Shown piece by piece: positions 25,292 through 41,491 of a DNA stretch of 64,000 bases. Numbering within the stretch: the stretch's first letter is position 1; each line of letters opens with the position of its first letter. The position numbers and the translations under genes were made by a program. The notes under the pieces are model-generated. The model searched no databases, was not told the origin of the DNA, and saw nothing but the letters and a program-made list of their open reading frames with translations. Source of the DNA: Paramecium sonneborni. Taxonomy: Eukaryota; Ciliophora; Oligohymenophorea; Peniculida; Parameciidae. The stretch is from contig CAJJDN010000050.1 of NCBI GenBank assembly GCA_905182985.1, positions 186,001 through 250,000 on the forward strand, read 5' to 3'.

Positions 25292-28200
25292 TCATATAGC
25301 CATTGATTATTGTGATACAATTTACTCCTTATATTGTGTTGGTTAAGTTTGTTATTGAGTGTTTTATTGTCTTTTTTTATCTTTCTTTTCTTTGAGTGCT
25401 TAAAATATATCAGTGGAATGAGTCAATAAGGAAGTGATATTTTATGAAGATTGTTCCATTTATTTAGCTTATTTTTCTGATTCATCTTCTCCTTTATCTA
25501 ATTCTCTAGCTCTTCCAAAAGGAATCCAACTTAAATCAGTATCTTTAATTTTTTTATCAACATATGATTCAATACCAGAGTAATCTTACGAATCTTTCCA
25601 TTGTAAATAAGCAATATCTATAAATTATATAATAAAAATACAATATAAGTAATTCCACATATAATGATTTTATCTAATATGATTTTTGAATCCACCTGAT
25701 GAACCATCGGAACTCCTTTCAAAAATAATACTAATAAAATATAAATAATTAAATTACTTTTCTTATCCACAAATAAAACATTTATCTTTAATATCACTAT
25801 TCATTTTATTTTCATCTTCTCTTAATTATCCAAAAGTATCAATAATAATACCTGATGCAATACTTACCATAATGATAACTAATAAAAGATTATTAATTTA
25901 ATCATAAATATATCTGAAGATTTCATAAATATGAGATGGATTATTATTAGTAATATCACCTCCAATACCACCAGGAACTTTAAAATTCTTATCAAATATT
26001 TAAAGGAAACAAATACTTACTTCTTTACAATCTAATCCAAAAGGATCTTGTAATGCATAGAAAGCAATTAAAGTAAATATATAAGTAATAATAATAATAA
26101 GTAACAAAGTAAGTACAAGTTATTACCATGGCATAGTTACTGCTCTAACTACATTACTTAAAGTTGGATATCTAATAAGAATGACAGTTAAATGAAAACA
26201 AAAGAAAAAAGGATGAACAAATGTTCCAATTACAGATAATGCTCCATATCCTAAATAATAAACAAGTTAAAAATCTTGTAAACAATAAAAAAGTACAAAG
26301 AAAAACTTAGCTAACCAATTTAATAAAAGTTTTATTATTCCTTATCCTTCTAAAAGAGGTTTTCTTTATAAAGCTTTTTTAATAATAAGTGGAGCTATTC
26401 TGGCTAAAACAAATAATACAACAAATAATGAACATATCATCATAGCATATCCTAAAGCACTTATTAATTCTTTTGTTTATGTTTGTGTCCATTCATCTTT
26501 TCTAAAGAATACATATTCATCTAATGCTTCATTACTTACTTCTTCTTTTGGTCTTTCTGGATCTGATTCATGTGCAAATGAACCTATAATCATTATATTG
26601 ATGATTAATGTCAAATAAAATGCTAAATCCTTCCATAATTAAATATAATTTGCAAAAAATCCGATAATCTTATATTATTTATAGAATCTATTCATCTCTT
26701 CTTCATGTCTCATTATTTAAATTAATTCTGCACTCTTTTCCATTAAATCTTAAACCTTTGATTTTGCTGAAGAACGATCTACTGTTTATTAAAATGACTA
26801 TTTTTCATCTTTATTTAATTTACTAAATGGTAGTAATGGAAAGAACACCAATTCTATTTAATTTTCTCTAACAACTTCAATATGAGCTGTTCTGGCTCTA
26901 AAAAACATAAATGCTTTTTTTAATCTCTTCTTTTTTTCTTCTTATTTACGTTTCATTTATTCCATCAAGAATTCTGGATCATCTTATTTTCCTTTATTTA
27001 ATTCATTTAACATTTATTATGTCTTTAACAAAGATATTTCATATAATTCAAATAATTCCATGCCTAAAGCGAATAATTAACCTAATGTAGAATTTGGATC
27101 AAATAATGAATTTTATGAAATCGAACTTTTTAGATATTACTTATTAAATCCAATGAATACAGAATCAATCTCTTCATCACTTTCCATATAATAGCAAATC
27201 AAAAACATAATATAGAAACCATTCTATATGATAATTTCACAATCTTTAAACTCTTAGCTATCATCATCTATTTCCATTGGATCAATTTTTAATAAATCAA
27301 ATGCTGTTAAATTATAATCTCCAGAATATTTATTAACCCATTTCTTATATACTTTACTTAAATGTCTTTCTAAAACATTTATAGGCAATACTCTCATAAT
27401 TCTTTTTATAATTGAATTCTTTCCTCTAATCTCTCTATTCTCTAATAAGGATAAAACCAAAACCAATATTTTGTTTTACAGTTATGCTTTCATTCCCCTT
27501 GTTAACATATTAGAAGTAGATTAAGAAGGTAATACACTAATTCTTTTTGTTGCTGCAATCTTTATCGTTTTCTATTACATTGCAGCATTCTTTCTTAAAG
27601 GAAACATCTCTTAAACTACATCAAAGAATTTAGAATCTGCTACTGCTATCTAATTCTCTGGACAAGGACCTTAAACTAATTCATTTAATGTATCTAAACA
27701 ACACATTAAATTACTAAAATTCTATTTAGTTCTCTCATAATTCTTGAATAAATCTGCGACTAAATTTATAAGATCCTTTGATGCTCTTGAATTATATTAA
27801 TATCTTATGTAATTCTACATATTTTAATAATGACCTTCGGTACAATTCTGAAAGAATTTCAATATACAATTTACTATCTTCTTTTATATTTCTACTTCTT
27901 CTTAATCTTCATTCATATCTCTCCCAGATGTTGCAGCTATCTCTAAATACTTTGCAAATGTTTAAAACATCACTTCACTCTTCTATTGAGTCTGACAAAA
28001 TGTATATATTGTATTTTACACTTATGTATTACCATTTCTTAATAGTACATTTATAAATGTTATTAAATAAAACAGCATCTCATTACTTAATAATTTTGAA
28101 TAATCTGTTATTACATTTAATACCATTCTTGTTGCTCCCAAATTATCAAATAATTTCTAATAATGTTCTTTCTTATCATCTGAATCTTATTTCTCTATTA

Positions 28201-31200
28201 TCTTTGACATTATCTTTAATAATATTACTATTGTCCCTTTATTATCCTGTTGTAAAACAGCTGTCTAAAGAAATGTGATAAATTTCTTTAAAATTGATTC
28301 CAACGATGGTTTTATATCACAAGGCTCTTTTATTAACTTATCTATTCCTATTAATGCATCTGCTAATGCTTCTTTCTCAATATCTATCTCCTCCTCTAAT
28401 TTTGGAGATTTGAACATCTCTTCTGCAAATCTTTTCCATTATTCCTGTAATTTTATTGGAGTCAAATCTCCTCTCTTATGTTTACTTGTTTTATTAATTA
28501 ATGATAAATTCATTGATGCTAGTTAACTCATAAAATTCTTAGATTTTGTTTAAGATTTCTTTTATATTGATTATACATGTTATTCTTAAACTGGTTACAT
28601 TAAATTATCTCCATCTTCCAATTAATATTAAACATGTTATAAATGTAATATTGACTATTCACCTTCCTACATATATGCAGGCTCATAATATTCATTTTAA
28701 TAATATTCTCTCAATTTTGATATTATTTCAAATTGTTCGTATTTTGTTAACTTTTAATAAAAACTTGAACAAAGAGCTTAAGCAAATTAATTAGAGAATT
28801 CTATCAATGCAGTTTTTACATCCTCTTATTAAACACTTAACACTCTTTAATGATAACATAATATAAGTGGAATAACTTAACCAATTAGATAATCTATATA
28901 ACAATTTTAATAATCTGTTCCACCTACAACAACTTCTAGTTTTTTAGTTTCATATTCAACAAAATGTATAAATTATCTACTCTATTAAGAAAATAATCCT
29001 TCTTAAGCATTGTTCTTTTCACTAACAATATGTACTAATCTTAAGAACTCACAAACAATAGGTTTTAAAGCAGTATATCCTTTCTTTTTATTAAATTACT
29101 CATCTTATTATTGGCTAGCTTAATTTTTAATAAATTAGGTTGGCATTCTAGTTAATCTATGTTTCATTGATACCATATCATCATCTAATCTTAAAATTTC
29201 TAAAAGATAACTTGGTTTTATCATTTTTTTTAATTTAAAGACACTAATATTAAAACTTTCTGTAGGCATGACTGATGGATTATATTCCCTTGCAGTATTA
29301 TCAACAAAAGAGGTTTACAATAATAAATCTAAGATTTTAGAATGATATAAAAAGGGCTCATCTCTATAACAATCTTTCCAATCAATAGCTTCCAATTAAT
29401 TTATTAAATTCTCTTCTGGTTCTAAAAATTAATCATCGAAATAAAAACGGAGATCTTTTTATTAACTTCCTTCTGCATACAATAATCTTTATTCAGTCTC
29501 TTTTAATTATCTCATAGGTAAGAAAGTATTTAAAATTAATATTTGATTTTCTAATAAATAATTTCCACCAATGCTAATTAAATTTATTAATCTAAATTAT
29601 ATATAAATAATATTTACATGTCTATAAATTTAACCTATCTTCCTTCTCTTTCTATTATTTCAGTCAATCTTTATACTAAAGGTTTAACTCCTGTATTAAG
29701 TAATCTTGGATTATCTTTGAATATTTCAATTAAAAGTTTGGATTGTCCAACATCATATTGAATATATTGTAAATAAATTTCTAAATATTGATAGAGTATC
29801 AATTGATTTCCTTTATTATTTGTGCAATAACAAATTAAAAATTTAAAAGAATTTGAAAATAACTATAACAGCTATTCTTTTCTTAATTTATTAATAAATT
29901 CATCATTTAAAACAGAAATAAAATGAGCCATTCCATTTTAAATTAGATTAACAATTATTTCATGTATTTTTAAAAAGGTCATTATTGATTATTTTTCAGA
30001 ATCATAAATTTCTTAATTGACAACTTCTACAATTAATTCTTAATCATTAGCTTATACACCTTATCTCATACATAAACTTAATTATCTTATAATATGTGAA
30101 CATTTATCAAGTTCTTCAACATCATTTCCAGCTTTAAATTGAGTTAACCAAATTTCTGTTTTTTCAACCATTACTCTTAAATCTTTTTAGTGTTTTTCTA
30201 CATATTCATAAATTTCAATGTTATCATTATCAAATAAGATCTATAATTTTTTCATATTTTCTCTTAGTTCTTCTCTTTAATTGAAAACTCTCATAATAAC
30301 ATTAAGACATCTTTCTTCTAATACTTAATCTTTAACTAAAAAGTAGGTAGACATTAAATAAGGTAATAAACTTGCTACTTATTTTTCCTTTAATTAATCT
30401 TCATTCAGTCTTTCTCGATTATCAAACTTTTAAGCTTAACTTAAATAATAATCTAACTCTTAGAATTAATCTTCAGATATAATATTATATTATTAAAAAT
30501 AATTAATAAATGTTGGTGGTTTTTTGACTGCCATTTATAGAAAATCTTAAGTTGTTTCTTCAGGTTCATCAATTTCATCAATACCAGTTCTAGCAATAGT
30601 TGGAATCAATGTTTTATAATTATTATTAAATATCTTAGGAGCAGCTTTTAATGTTTAATCATCCTCTTCATCAGATAAATCATCATTGGTATATTAATAT
30701 TTTAAAAAGAATAGCAATATATTAGAAATTAAGAAGTTTTATCTTCTATCTAAGAAATGATCTAAAATTGAACAAACTTTTAATTTGAATTCAATTTCCT
30801 ATTATGATTTTGGTAAAGTAATCATTCCTTCTAATTAATTACTTAATGCCATAAATCCTCTCATTATAGGATTTAAAAATAATTTTGGTTAATCATATAA
30901 ATTAATTTCTTCTTCCTCTTCTTCCTCTACAATTTCTTCTTTGTCTTCTTATTTAAGTTAAATTAAATCTTTCATTCCACTAAAAACATTTCCAAATTAA
31001 TTCATTACAATACTTTTTTTATTTTTTCTTTCAACAACAGTTTATTAATAACTTTTAACTGCTGCATTCAAATATTCAAGATTCTTTCTATCATAAATAA
31101 ACATTTCTGCCATATATTTAATAATTTTCTTATAGTACTTACTCGGCATTATGTCTAATTATAACATTGTCAATATTTAATCAGCTGCATTAAATATTAA

Positions 31201-34120
31201 TTCATCATTTAATAAATCACTAGATGCAAGACTAGCTATTGCATTATAGACTTCACTTCTTTTTGTTTTTATGTATTTAAACATCTTTTTTAATTTAAAT
31301 TATTTCTCAATATCTTCATCATTTCTATTTTTCAATAAGTCCTAATTAGCTGAATACAATCTACAAAAATTTGGAACAATCAAATATTAGAATGGTTATT
31401 AATCTATATATAATGTTCTACTTAATCTACACCAATATGATCTTAATTTATCATCTATTTGATTGCCCTCACTTTATATAGGATTCCAAATCTAATTTAT
31501 TAAAGTCTCTTTCTCAAATAATGGACTTAATTCTGCCTGCCAAAGGTAGTTTCTTCCATATGAAACTTCAGAAAAAAATTATAATAGTTCATACTAAAAA
31601 GATATTTCCTTATCTATTATACATCCATTATTAGTTTCAATTTATAACAATCTAGTTTGTTTGCTAAATTTCTTATACAATTTAAACAAATTCTCTTAAT
31701 TAATACTTATAGCATTATTTTTATATCTACATACGTGTCTTAAAAATCTTAAATAATGCTCTTTATTTTTTGCAGAGTCATCAACAAATAAATTGAAAAA
31801 ATATTAGATTATATTAACTGGTCTAGTAATGATACGATCATGAACTTTTACAGGTATTGAAACATCCTTTTATATTCCAACATCTTTTTCATAGAAATTT
31901 ATTAAAACTTTAACTTTGCTTTTGAGATCATCTTCAATCTCTTGTTTAGTTATGTAATCAAATTCAATTTTTAAGTTATTACATAAATTTATTAATATTT
32001 TTTCATTACTTTTAACCATTTCAATTAAAAAATTTATTGTTTATGGAAGATATTTACAATAATGTTAATAATCGGGTAGACGATCAAAAAGGTAGATTTA
32101 ATTATTTGTATTATTTATTACACTTGTTTATAGTAAAACAAATATCATATTACAAACTTCAACTTTTGAATTAGATAATTCTAATTTATCTTTTTCACTT
32201 ATAGATTATAATTATTTTCTTTAATTTTTCTCTGTTATTGATGGTTATTCCATTGCTTTCAATGTTCCTTTTTTATTTGACCAAATCTCTAATTCTTATT
32301 TTGAGACTGTTGTTGTTAGAATTTGTAATAATACATCAAAGAAATGTTGATCTTTTAATAATTTTTATCTTTTTGGCGATATAAATCCATATTTTTAAGA
32401 TGGACTTGAATTATATATTTTTTATCTTAGAAAATCATCTAGATTTTAAATACATCTTTAAGCAGTAGCTAATTTTTTAGTCTTAATTTTTAATAGTTCA
32501 ACATCATCAGATAATTATTAAAATAATTAATTTTATTCAAACTTAAAAGGCAAATTGATATAAAATTAGTATTTTCTCAATTATTTTGTACATGAATCTA
32601 AAAATAAAACTTCTTATGTTTCTTATCTATTTGCTCTAAAGATTTTAAAAACAGCATGTTCATTTTTATAATTTAGTATTATTGGTCTTAAAGTGTTTCC
32701 ATCTTAATGAAATTTACTAATTACATCTAAATATTTTCCTTAAGCAAAACTTCTAATTTAAATAAAATCAGATTATATTTCAACTTTTTCAACTGATTTT
32801 AATGGTTCAAATGTAAATAGAGCATCTTTATTTGGTTAAACCTATAAAGCAAAAGTGGCAGGCACTTTTTTACTCTTAGGAATAACAACTTTTTTTTTAC
32901 CATATGGATCTATTTTAACTTCTTCTTAATCTTTAGGAATAACTCTAACACAAGCTAAATATAATCCAGTATGAAAATGCTTTAATCTGTATTTTTAAGA
33001 ATATAAATAAGGTCCTCCTTTTTTATAATTTTCATCTTCAATAATCCATAATGAATATGCATTACCACTATAATTATCAAATGACAATTCACTTAAATCT
33101 GTTTAAAATACAGATATTTTAGCTCTATTAAGATCTCTCTCATAATCAACTGCTAATTATGAACATGTTTCTGAATGATGAATCCAAACCAAATCTCCAT
33201 CTATAGGTAATTCTTCAGAAAATAAATTAATTTTCCAAGATGTTGATTCTTCCAATGATGCATTTATTTCTCTCTTTTAAATTTTTACTTCACTACTTTC
33301 TCTATATTCTTTAATTGCTTTCTATGGAATTTCACCAGAACAATGTAAATAAGTAGGTTTTCCTAAAAAAGGAATCATACGCATAATTCTGACTATTTCT
33401 TAAGAATATACTATCTAATCTCCTTCTTTCTAATATTTGTATGTAGCTACTATTTTGAATAATGTCTCATCACTAGTATAATCACTGAAAGCAAGTTTAA
33501 AATTTTAATTTTCAAATTTTGCTTCATCTAATAAAGAACAAAGCCATTTCGAGGAAGCTAAATGTAATAGTTAGATTGGCTCTTCATATTTAACATAATT
33601 GCCTCTTTCTTTTTCAAAACCATCTACATTAAATTTAAATTCATTAAATATATTCATTTGATTATCTCTTACTTACTTTTCACTCAATAATGGTTGTATT
33701 GAATGTGTGGCAGACTTTATCTATTTACCCAATATAACAATATAATACTTATGATCTTACAGGTGTAACTTCACTTTTTTGATCAGTTACATCATCACTT
33801 GTTGATCCAAAAGGTTTCTTCTTTTTCTATGGAAAAAGTTTTGCAACTTCAACTTTCTTTCCATTTGAAGTTCTTGGACAAATTACAAATAAACAATTTG
33901 GCATGCTATTATACACTAATTCATTACTTCATTTGACTAAAATAGCTTATATTAAAATCTTTTGTGTCCAATTTATTTTAAGGTGACATACCTTTCAGAA
34001 TGACAGCACTAAATTAAGAATTTTATAATACTTTTTTATAAATCCATCACCACCAATTAGAGCATCATCATCTTATAAATGAGAAATACTCACTATTGAA
34101 CCTATTTTAATTATATCCAT
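25292..34120 (-). CDS. Inositol-trisphosphate-receptor-like intracellular calcium channel
   Basis: An 8.8 kb gene encoding nearly 2,900 aa with several short introns; the first is 34009-34031. The N-terminus MDIIKIGSIVSISHLQDD then ALIGGDGFIKK resembles the IP3R suppressor/MIR region, and a long helical RIH-type body follows. At the C-terminus lie several membrane helices (LGYAMMICSLFVVLFVLARI and others). The pore segment is KVPGGIGGDITNNNPSHIYE, where animal IP3Rs have GGGVGD. It is followed by LLLVIIMVSIASGIIIDTFG, then CFICGQEK and HIRQNHYMWNYLYCIFI, which is the conserved CxxC...HxxxxHNMWxY linker of IP3 and ryanodine receptors. Such channels release calcium from the ER, contractile vacuole system or alveolar sacs. 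Confidence 0.93.
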
Positions 34121-34173
34121 TTATTTTATTATTATATTAAAAATACTCATAAACAGAATATTATATAAATATA

Positions 34174-35280
34174 TCATTTCTATAATTACAAAATAACATA
34201 TTAGAATAATTATGCTATTTTTAATGAATGTTTATTTTTGTATTTTTGAATTTCGGAGTTTACTTTAATTAGATCTAATTTTAATTATTCTATTCTTCTT
34301 TAGGATTGACTTTACATCAACAATTTACAGATCTCTAAACCTGCTTAACAATACCTTCGAGTAAATTTACACATTTCATCAAAGTCTCTTAGTAGATTAG
34401 TTTCAAAGTTTAAAAGGTATTAAAATTTTCCAATCAACTCAGATAGTGTATTTTCATAAAACTGTCTATTACAAAAATTTTTATGATCATTATTTTAATT
34501 TGTATATTACTTAACAAATTATCGACATACATTACAAAAATTGTATTAATAATCATCTAACATATTTGGTAATTTTAATTCAGAAACATTAGGATTCCAA
34601 TTAAGTTGTTATTCTTATTAAAGGTAATCATAATGTTTATCTAAATATGATTGAACATTAAGGATTTCTGATGAACATCTGCTATTTCGTAAACTACATT
34701 AAACTGAAATGGTTTCTTTATCAATAGGAAGTTTTGCAGTTTATATTCCTATAGATGATTATGGTTTTAATAAACTTGTAGATTGAACTTAGATTTTATT
34801 TTCTTTTTGAATAGTAAAACTTGTTTAACATATTTATTCTTATTGAATAGGTTTGATATTAGATTGTTATAACATTGTTCTACCATGAAGACTTTTAAAA
34901 ATAGGATAAACATTAGGTAAAGGATCAAAAATTCTATTTTTGTTTTTCTTTTGTGTATTTGACATTGATAGTTCTTTAGGTGTTTAATTGAGATCAAACA
35001 TTTACTAATCATCTTTTCTTAATTCAATGCATTCTTCATGAAAAGATTCTACTTCTGATGGTTGTTTAGATGAGTTTAAAAGAGATCTAAGAGATTATTA
35101 TTCAGTTAAAAATATTGTTCCTTCTTATGGAATAATAGGTTAATGAAATCTTTATTCTTCAATTTAATCATACATTTCCATAAACTTTAATTTAAGTCCT
35201 TGTTTGTATTTTTCTAAGGGGTCTTTTTTTAAAGAAACAAATCTTGAAGTGTTAGTATAAGTAGATTGAGATTAATTCAT
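34174..35280 (-). CDS. Hypothetical 368-aa protein, partly coiled coil
   Basis: An intronless frame of 369 codons including the stop, from MNQSQSTYTNTSRFVSLK to FQYVILQLQK. The N-terminal half is Gln/Ser/Pro-rich. The second half has helical, charged segments (RDFDEMCKFTRRYCQAGLEI) and ends in a likely coiled coil. Between them is FCNVCRQFVKQYTN...HKNFCNRQF, a C-x2-C with later His and Cys that might bind zinc. No family is recognised. It lies only 53 bp upstream of the channel start. Confidence 0.7.
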
Positions 35281-35321
35281 TAGTTTATTTGTACTAAAAT
35301 AAAATAAATATAAAATTTAGA

Positions 35322-36839
<1,518 letters not shown>

Positions 36840-38072
36840 ATATCATTAATTTTATCAATATTTCAAGATTTTATTAAACTTTCTTATCAACCATTCATTA
36901 ATTAATTACTCCCAATAATATTTTTAAATTTCAGTTATTTTCTAAATATTAGCACTTATTAAATTACTGGCATACATCATTATAAATTTTATTGTCTTTA
37001 TTCATGATAAGTCAATTATTCTTTATTAACATATGATAATTCAAATACAAAACTGGATGTAGGCTACAATAATTTTATTATTTATTAAATTGTGTATTTA
37101 CTATTTAATTAAAACTAAGAAATATCAGAATTTTAAATTCATGAATAATTTAGATTTAATTTCAATGAACAAAAATTAATAATTTATTAAGTTTAAAAGA
37201 ATTTTGTACTTTAAAAACTTTGAAAAATAAAAAAATAAAGAATTTAAATTAGTATTTAAATAAAACTTCTAAATATTTATGTAAAATAATTTAACACTTC
37301 TTTTGTTTCTATTGATATGTGTATTTTTTTTAAATAGTTCAATGATATTTTAATACAATAATTGAATAAAATGTATATGAAATTAGCGTAATCTGATATT
37401 TCACTGAACTTATATTTTAATATTTTGGTACTTGCAACTAATGATACTAAGATATGATTACATAATCTTTTGATTTATTTTTCCTTGTGTTTAAATTAAA
37501 CATGATTTAAAATCTGATATCATTCAATTACAGAATAATATCAATCAAGGAGTATCTAAATAATATGATATAAAAATATCAAATGCGTTGCAATTACATA
37601 ATAATCAATGAGCAATAACATTCATATTATATATTGATCTTTAAAAATAATTATCTAATAATAATTTGCAAAAAAACAGATAATTTTTTATAAAGTACTT
37701 TAAATAATTAGAAATTTTAATATTTTGTTTTAAATTGAACATTTTTAAAGTGAAACAATTGCTTGAAACAATAAATGTTAAAAATGCAATTGGAATCACT
37801 TTATGTTTAAGATAGTGAAAGTTTCTGTTAATTTATTACAATAAGATATATGTTTTGATATTAAATTAAATTAGTACTATTATATAATTTTCTAGAAGGG
37901 TTAAGATTTGTTAATAGAAGAACATGTGTATAAAAAAGTGATATTTTTGTGATATATGTAAGAGCGGGAATATTTTTCTAGATTAATCGAAAGAATATCT
38001 GGAAAAGAATAAAAATAAAAGGATGGATATTTGAGGTGCTATTGAATATTTGTGCATGATTTATAATATGAA
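36840..38072. other. AT-rich gap of about 1.2 kb
   Basis: No supportable gene. Homopolymer-like A/T tracts and frequent TGA in all frames. It separates the PTEN start from the hemoglobin stop. Confidence 0.5.
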
Positions 38073-38454
38073 TCAAGCTGTGACGACGTCTCCTCTTACT
38101 GTTTCAGCAACAGCAACAGTTTATTCAACCAAATCAGCAGCAACACCAGCTGAGGTTAAAGCACTTCTTAAGTGTCCAATGACTGTTGTGAATTGATCAT
38201 TAGTGACTCCCATATTGGCATGAACTTCTTTCAAGTTCTAATAGATTATAAATAAATGATTATACTCTGCCTCCCCATGCCTTTGGTCCTCCAAGAGCAG
38301 CACATAAAAATGATGCTGTCTTAGTTGTTTAATCAGCCATGTTAATTCCATTGAAGAAATTTGAAACTGTAGCATCAGCTTGGATGTTAGCATAGAATTA
38401 TGTTGTGACTGCTGTGACTGCGGCTTCACCTCCTAATTATTCAAAGAGTGTCAT
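38073..38454 (-). CDS. Truncated (2-on-2) hemoglobin
   Basis: 117 aa after removal of a 28-nt intron at 38238-38265. The sequence starts [20 protein letters not shown] and includes [47 protein letters not shown] and [11 protein letters not shown]. This is the group I truncated hemoglobin fold with proximal His in the HANMGV helix, and it matches the well-known Paramecium hemoglobins in length and nearly throughout in motif. These cytosolic proteins bind oxygen with high affinity. Codon use is GC-richer than its neighbours, in keeping with high expression. It is the strongest single taxonomic marker in the window. Confidence 0.97.
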
Positions 38455-39011
38455 TTTTGAGTTTCTGGATTATTTTATTAATCAAATTTTTGGATATGTA
38501 AAATAGTTTTGAACCCAATATAATTAAATAAATGAAAAAAAGATATTACGTACTATTGATGTAATTAGTATATTATTTATTAACTTAATTTATTGATAAC
38601 TCAAATTACATACAAGATTATGTATCACTGACACTTTAACAATTCTATATATACAATCTCATCTTTCTAATTATTTATTAAGGATATTATAATTTGACAT
38701 TCCATTTTCAAAGAAATTGCAAAATTATAATAAATATATTAACGTAATATTATTAATGTTCTTTTGTAATCAAATCTATAATAATATTGAAAAGGAATAC
38801 TATTTTAATTAAATAATATTAATAATCAGAGTTAGTTATATCATTTGTAATATAGAATTAATAGTTAAAATGAAATTAAAAATTATATAATAATTGTAAT
38901 AATTTAAGTAGATCAAATAATGAACAAAGATGATACTTGTAGAGAAATGAGAATAATTATATTAGTAAAATAAATAAAAAGAATAATTAATATAATTTTA
39001 AATTAGAAATA
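38455..39011. other. AT-rich intergenic region
   Basis: No gene is seen. The segment from 38932 onward is also the first part of the 1,280-bp sequence that recurs after the N at 40212. Confidence 0.5.
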
Positions 39012-41491
39012 ATGGGTAATTGTTAAGCATGTATGTATGATCCATAAAATATAAATGAATATGGTGGTCATTAGAATACTAAATAAGCATCTTTGCATTC
39101 AATAGTTAGAAGATCTTAACCATTTTCAAAGGCATCATTAGCTGAGATAATAAATACTTCATAACATTAATTAAGAACAAGTCAAAAACCTTCAATACAT
39201 ATACAAAAGGAAGCATCATTATCAATGGTAGGAGATGGTGTGGAAATTTAAAAATAGAAGACTAATTCTGAATAATTAATATCAGTGCATTGTCCAGTAC
39301 CAAAATTAGCATAACCTTGGGGTAGACCATCAAGCGAATTATAAAGTTTGATTGGTGCAAAAGTGAAAATGGTCCTTAGTAAATTGAAAGAATACTAATA
39401 TACTAGAGGAGATGATCCAGATGCAGTGTATTTAGAACCTTAAATATTTGAATAAGGGATGGTCTATGATGGTTAATGGAAATATGGATTAAGATAAGGC
39501 AGAGGTATATCATAGATTTTAAATAAAGGAAGATAAGTATGGAAAGAAGGAAGTTATTATGAAGGATATTGGAAAAACAGTTGTGCTCATGGACATGGTA
39601 GATTGATACATGCAGATGGAGATTATTATGAAGGAGAATGGGATAATGATAAAGGTAAATAAATAAAAATAATTTTAGCCCATGGATAAGGAAAGTATGT
39701 ACATGCAGATGGTGCAAGTTATGAAGGAAGTTGGAAAGATGATAAGCAAGATGGATTGGGTCATGAAATATGGCCAGATAGTACAAGTTATAAAGGAGCT
39801 TATATATAAAGTAAGAAAGAAGGACATGGGTTATTTAAATGGCCAGATGGATCATATTATGAGGGTGAATTTTTAGATAATGCAATTCATGGGATGGGTA
39901 CTTATGTTTGGGGAGATGGTAGAACTTATATTGGATAATGGAGATGTAATAAAATGCATGGATCTGGAGAATTTAAATGGAAAGACGGAAGAAGATATAA
40001 AGGATCTTATTAGAATGACAAAAAATAAGGTTTTGGAACATTTGATTGGCGTTAATATTTATTTATAATTAATTTAGCTGATGGATCAAAATATGTAGGA
40101 GAATGGCATGAAGGAAAATAACATGGATTAGGATCAGTGGTTGATGAAAAAGGAGAAGAACATAGAGGTAGATGGGATAATGGTACATTATTGGAGTGGA
40201 TTACTTAAAAANGATACTTGTAGAGAAATGAGAATAATTATATTAGTAAAATAAATAAAAAGAATAATTAATATAATTTTAAATTAGAAATAATGGGTAA
40301 TTGTTAAGCATGTATGTATGATCCATAAAATATAAATGAATATGGTGGTCATTAGAATACTAAATAAGCATCTTTGCATTCAATAGTTAGAAGATCTTAA
40401 CCATTTTCAAAGGCATCATTAGCTGAGATAATAAATACTTCATAACATTAATTAAGAACAAGTCAAAAACCTTCAATACATATACAAAAGGAAGCATCAT
40501 TATCAATGGTAGGAGATGGTGTGGAAATTTAAAAATAGAAGACTAATTCTGAATAATTAATATCAGTGCATTGTCCAGTACCAAAATTAGCATAACCTTG
40601 GGGTAGACCATCAAGCGAATTATAAAGTTTGATTGGTGCAAAAGTGAAAATGGTCCTTAGTAAATTGAAAGAATACTAATATACTAGAGGAGATGATCCA
40701 GATGCAGTGTATTTAGAACCTTAAATATTTGAATAAGGGATGGTCTATGATGGTTAATGGAAATATGGATTAAGATAAGGCAGAGGTATATCATAGATTT
40801 TAAATAAAGGAAGATAAGTATGGAAAGAAGGAAGTTATTATGAAGGATATTGGAAAAACAGTTGTGCTCATGGACATGGTAGATTGATACATGCAGATGG
40901 AGATTATTATGAAGGAGAATGGGATAATGATAAAGGTAAATAAATAAAAATAATTTTAGCCCATGGATAAGGAAAGTATGTACATGCAGATGGTGCAAGT
41001 TATGAAGGAAGTTGGAAAGATGATAAGCAAGATGGATTGGGTCATGAAATATGGCCAGATAGTACAAGTTATAAAGGAGCTTATATATAAAGTAAGAAAG
41101 AAGGACATGGGTTATTTAAATGGCCAGATGGATCATATTATGAGGGTGAATTTTTAGATAATGCAATTCATGGGATGGGTACTTATGTTTGGGGAGATGG
41201 TAGAACTTATATTGGATAATGGAGATGTAATAAAATGCATGGATCTGGAGAATTTAAATGGAAAGACGGAAGAAGATATAAAGGATCTTATTAGAATGAC
41301 AAAAAATAAGGTTTTGGAACATTTGATTGGCGTTAATATTTATTTATAATTAATTTAGCTGATGGATCAAAATATGTAGGAGAATGGCATGAAGGAAAAT
41401 AACATGGATTAGGATCAGTGGTTGATGAAAAAGGAGAAGAACATAGAGGTAGATGGGATAATGGTACATTATTGGAGTGGATTACTTAAAA
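38932..41491 (+). repeat. Perfect 1,280-bp direct repeat around a single N
   Basis: Bases 38932-40211 recur at 40213-41492 with a constant offset of 1,281 and no difference that I can see. A single N sits exactly at the junction (40212). The repeat covers almost the whole MORN gene plus its 5' flank. The first copy stops two codons short of the stop codon, and only the second copy continues into downstream sequence. Identity through introns and flanks points to two overlapping contigs joined without merging, rather than a biological tandem duplication. Confidence 0.9.
39012..40211 (+). CDS. MORN-repeat protein, first copy (cut by the N)
   Basis: Starts MGNCQACMYDPQNINEY, with Gly2 and Cys4/Cys7 suggesting myristoylation and palmitoylation. 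About 130 residues of Ser/Gln-rich sequence lead into MORN repeats ([50 protein letters not shown]). Introns lie at 39655-39678 (24 nt) and 40051-40077 (27 nt). The frame is intact to the N at 40212, two codons before the stop present in the second copy. Probably the same gene as 40293-41498. It is a paralogue of the gene at 6687-7721 and likely a membrane- or cortex-associated scaffold. Minus-strand open frames across it are shadows. Confidence 0.85.

Noticed and set aside
39403..41067. His/Leu-rich minus-strand open frames of 127 codons over both MORN copies
   Set aside because: They are antisense to repeated Tyr-Glu-Gly-x-Trp codons and occur identically in both copies of the artefactual duplication.
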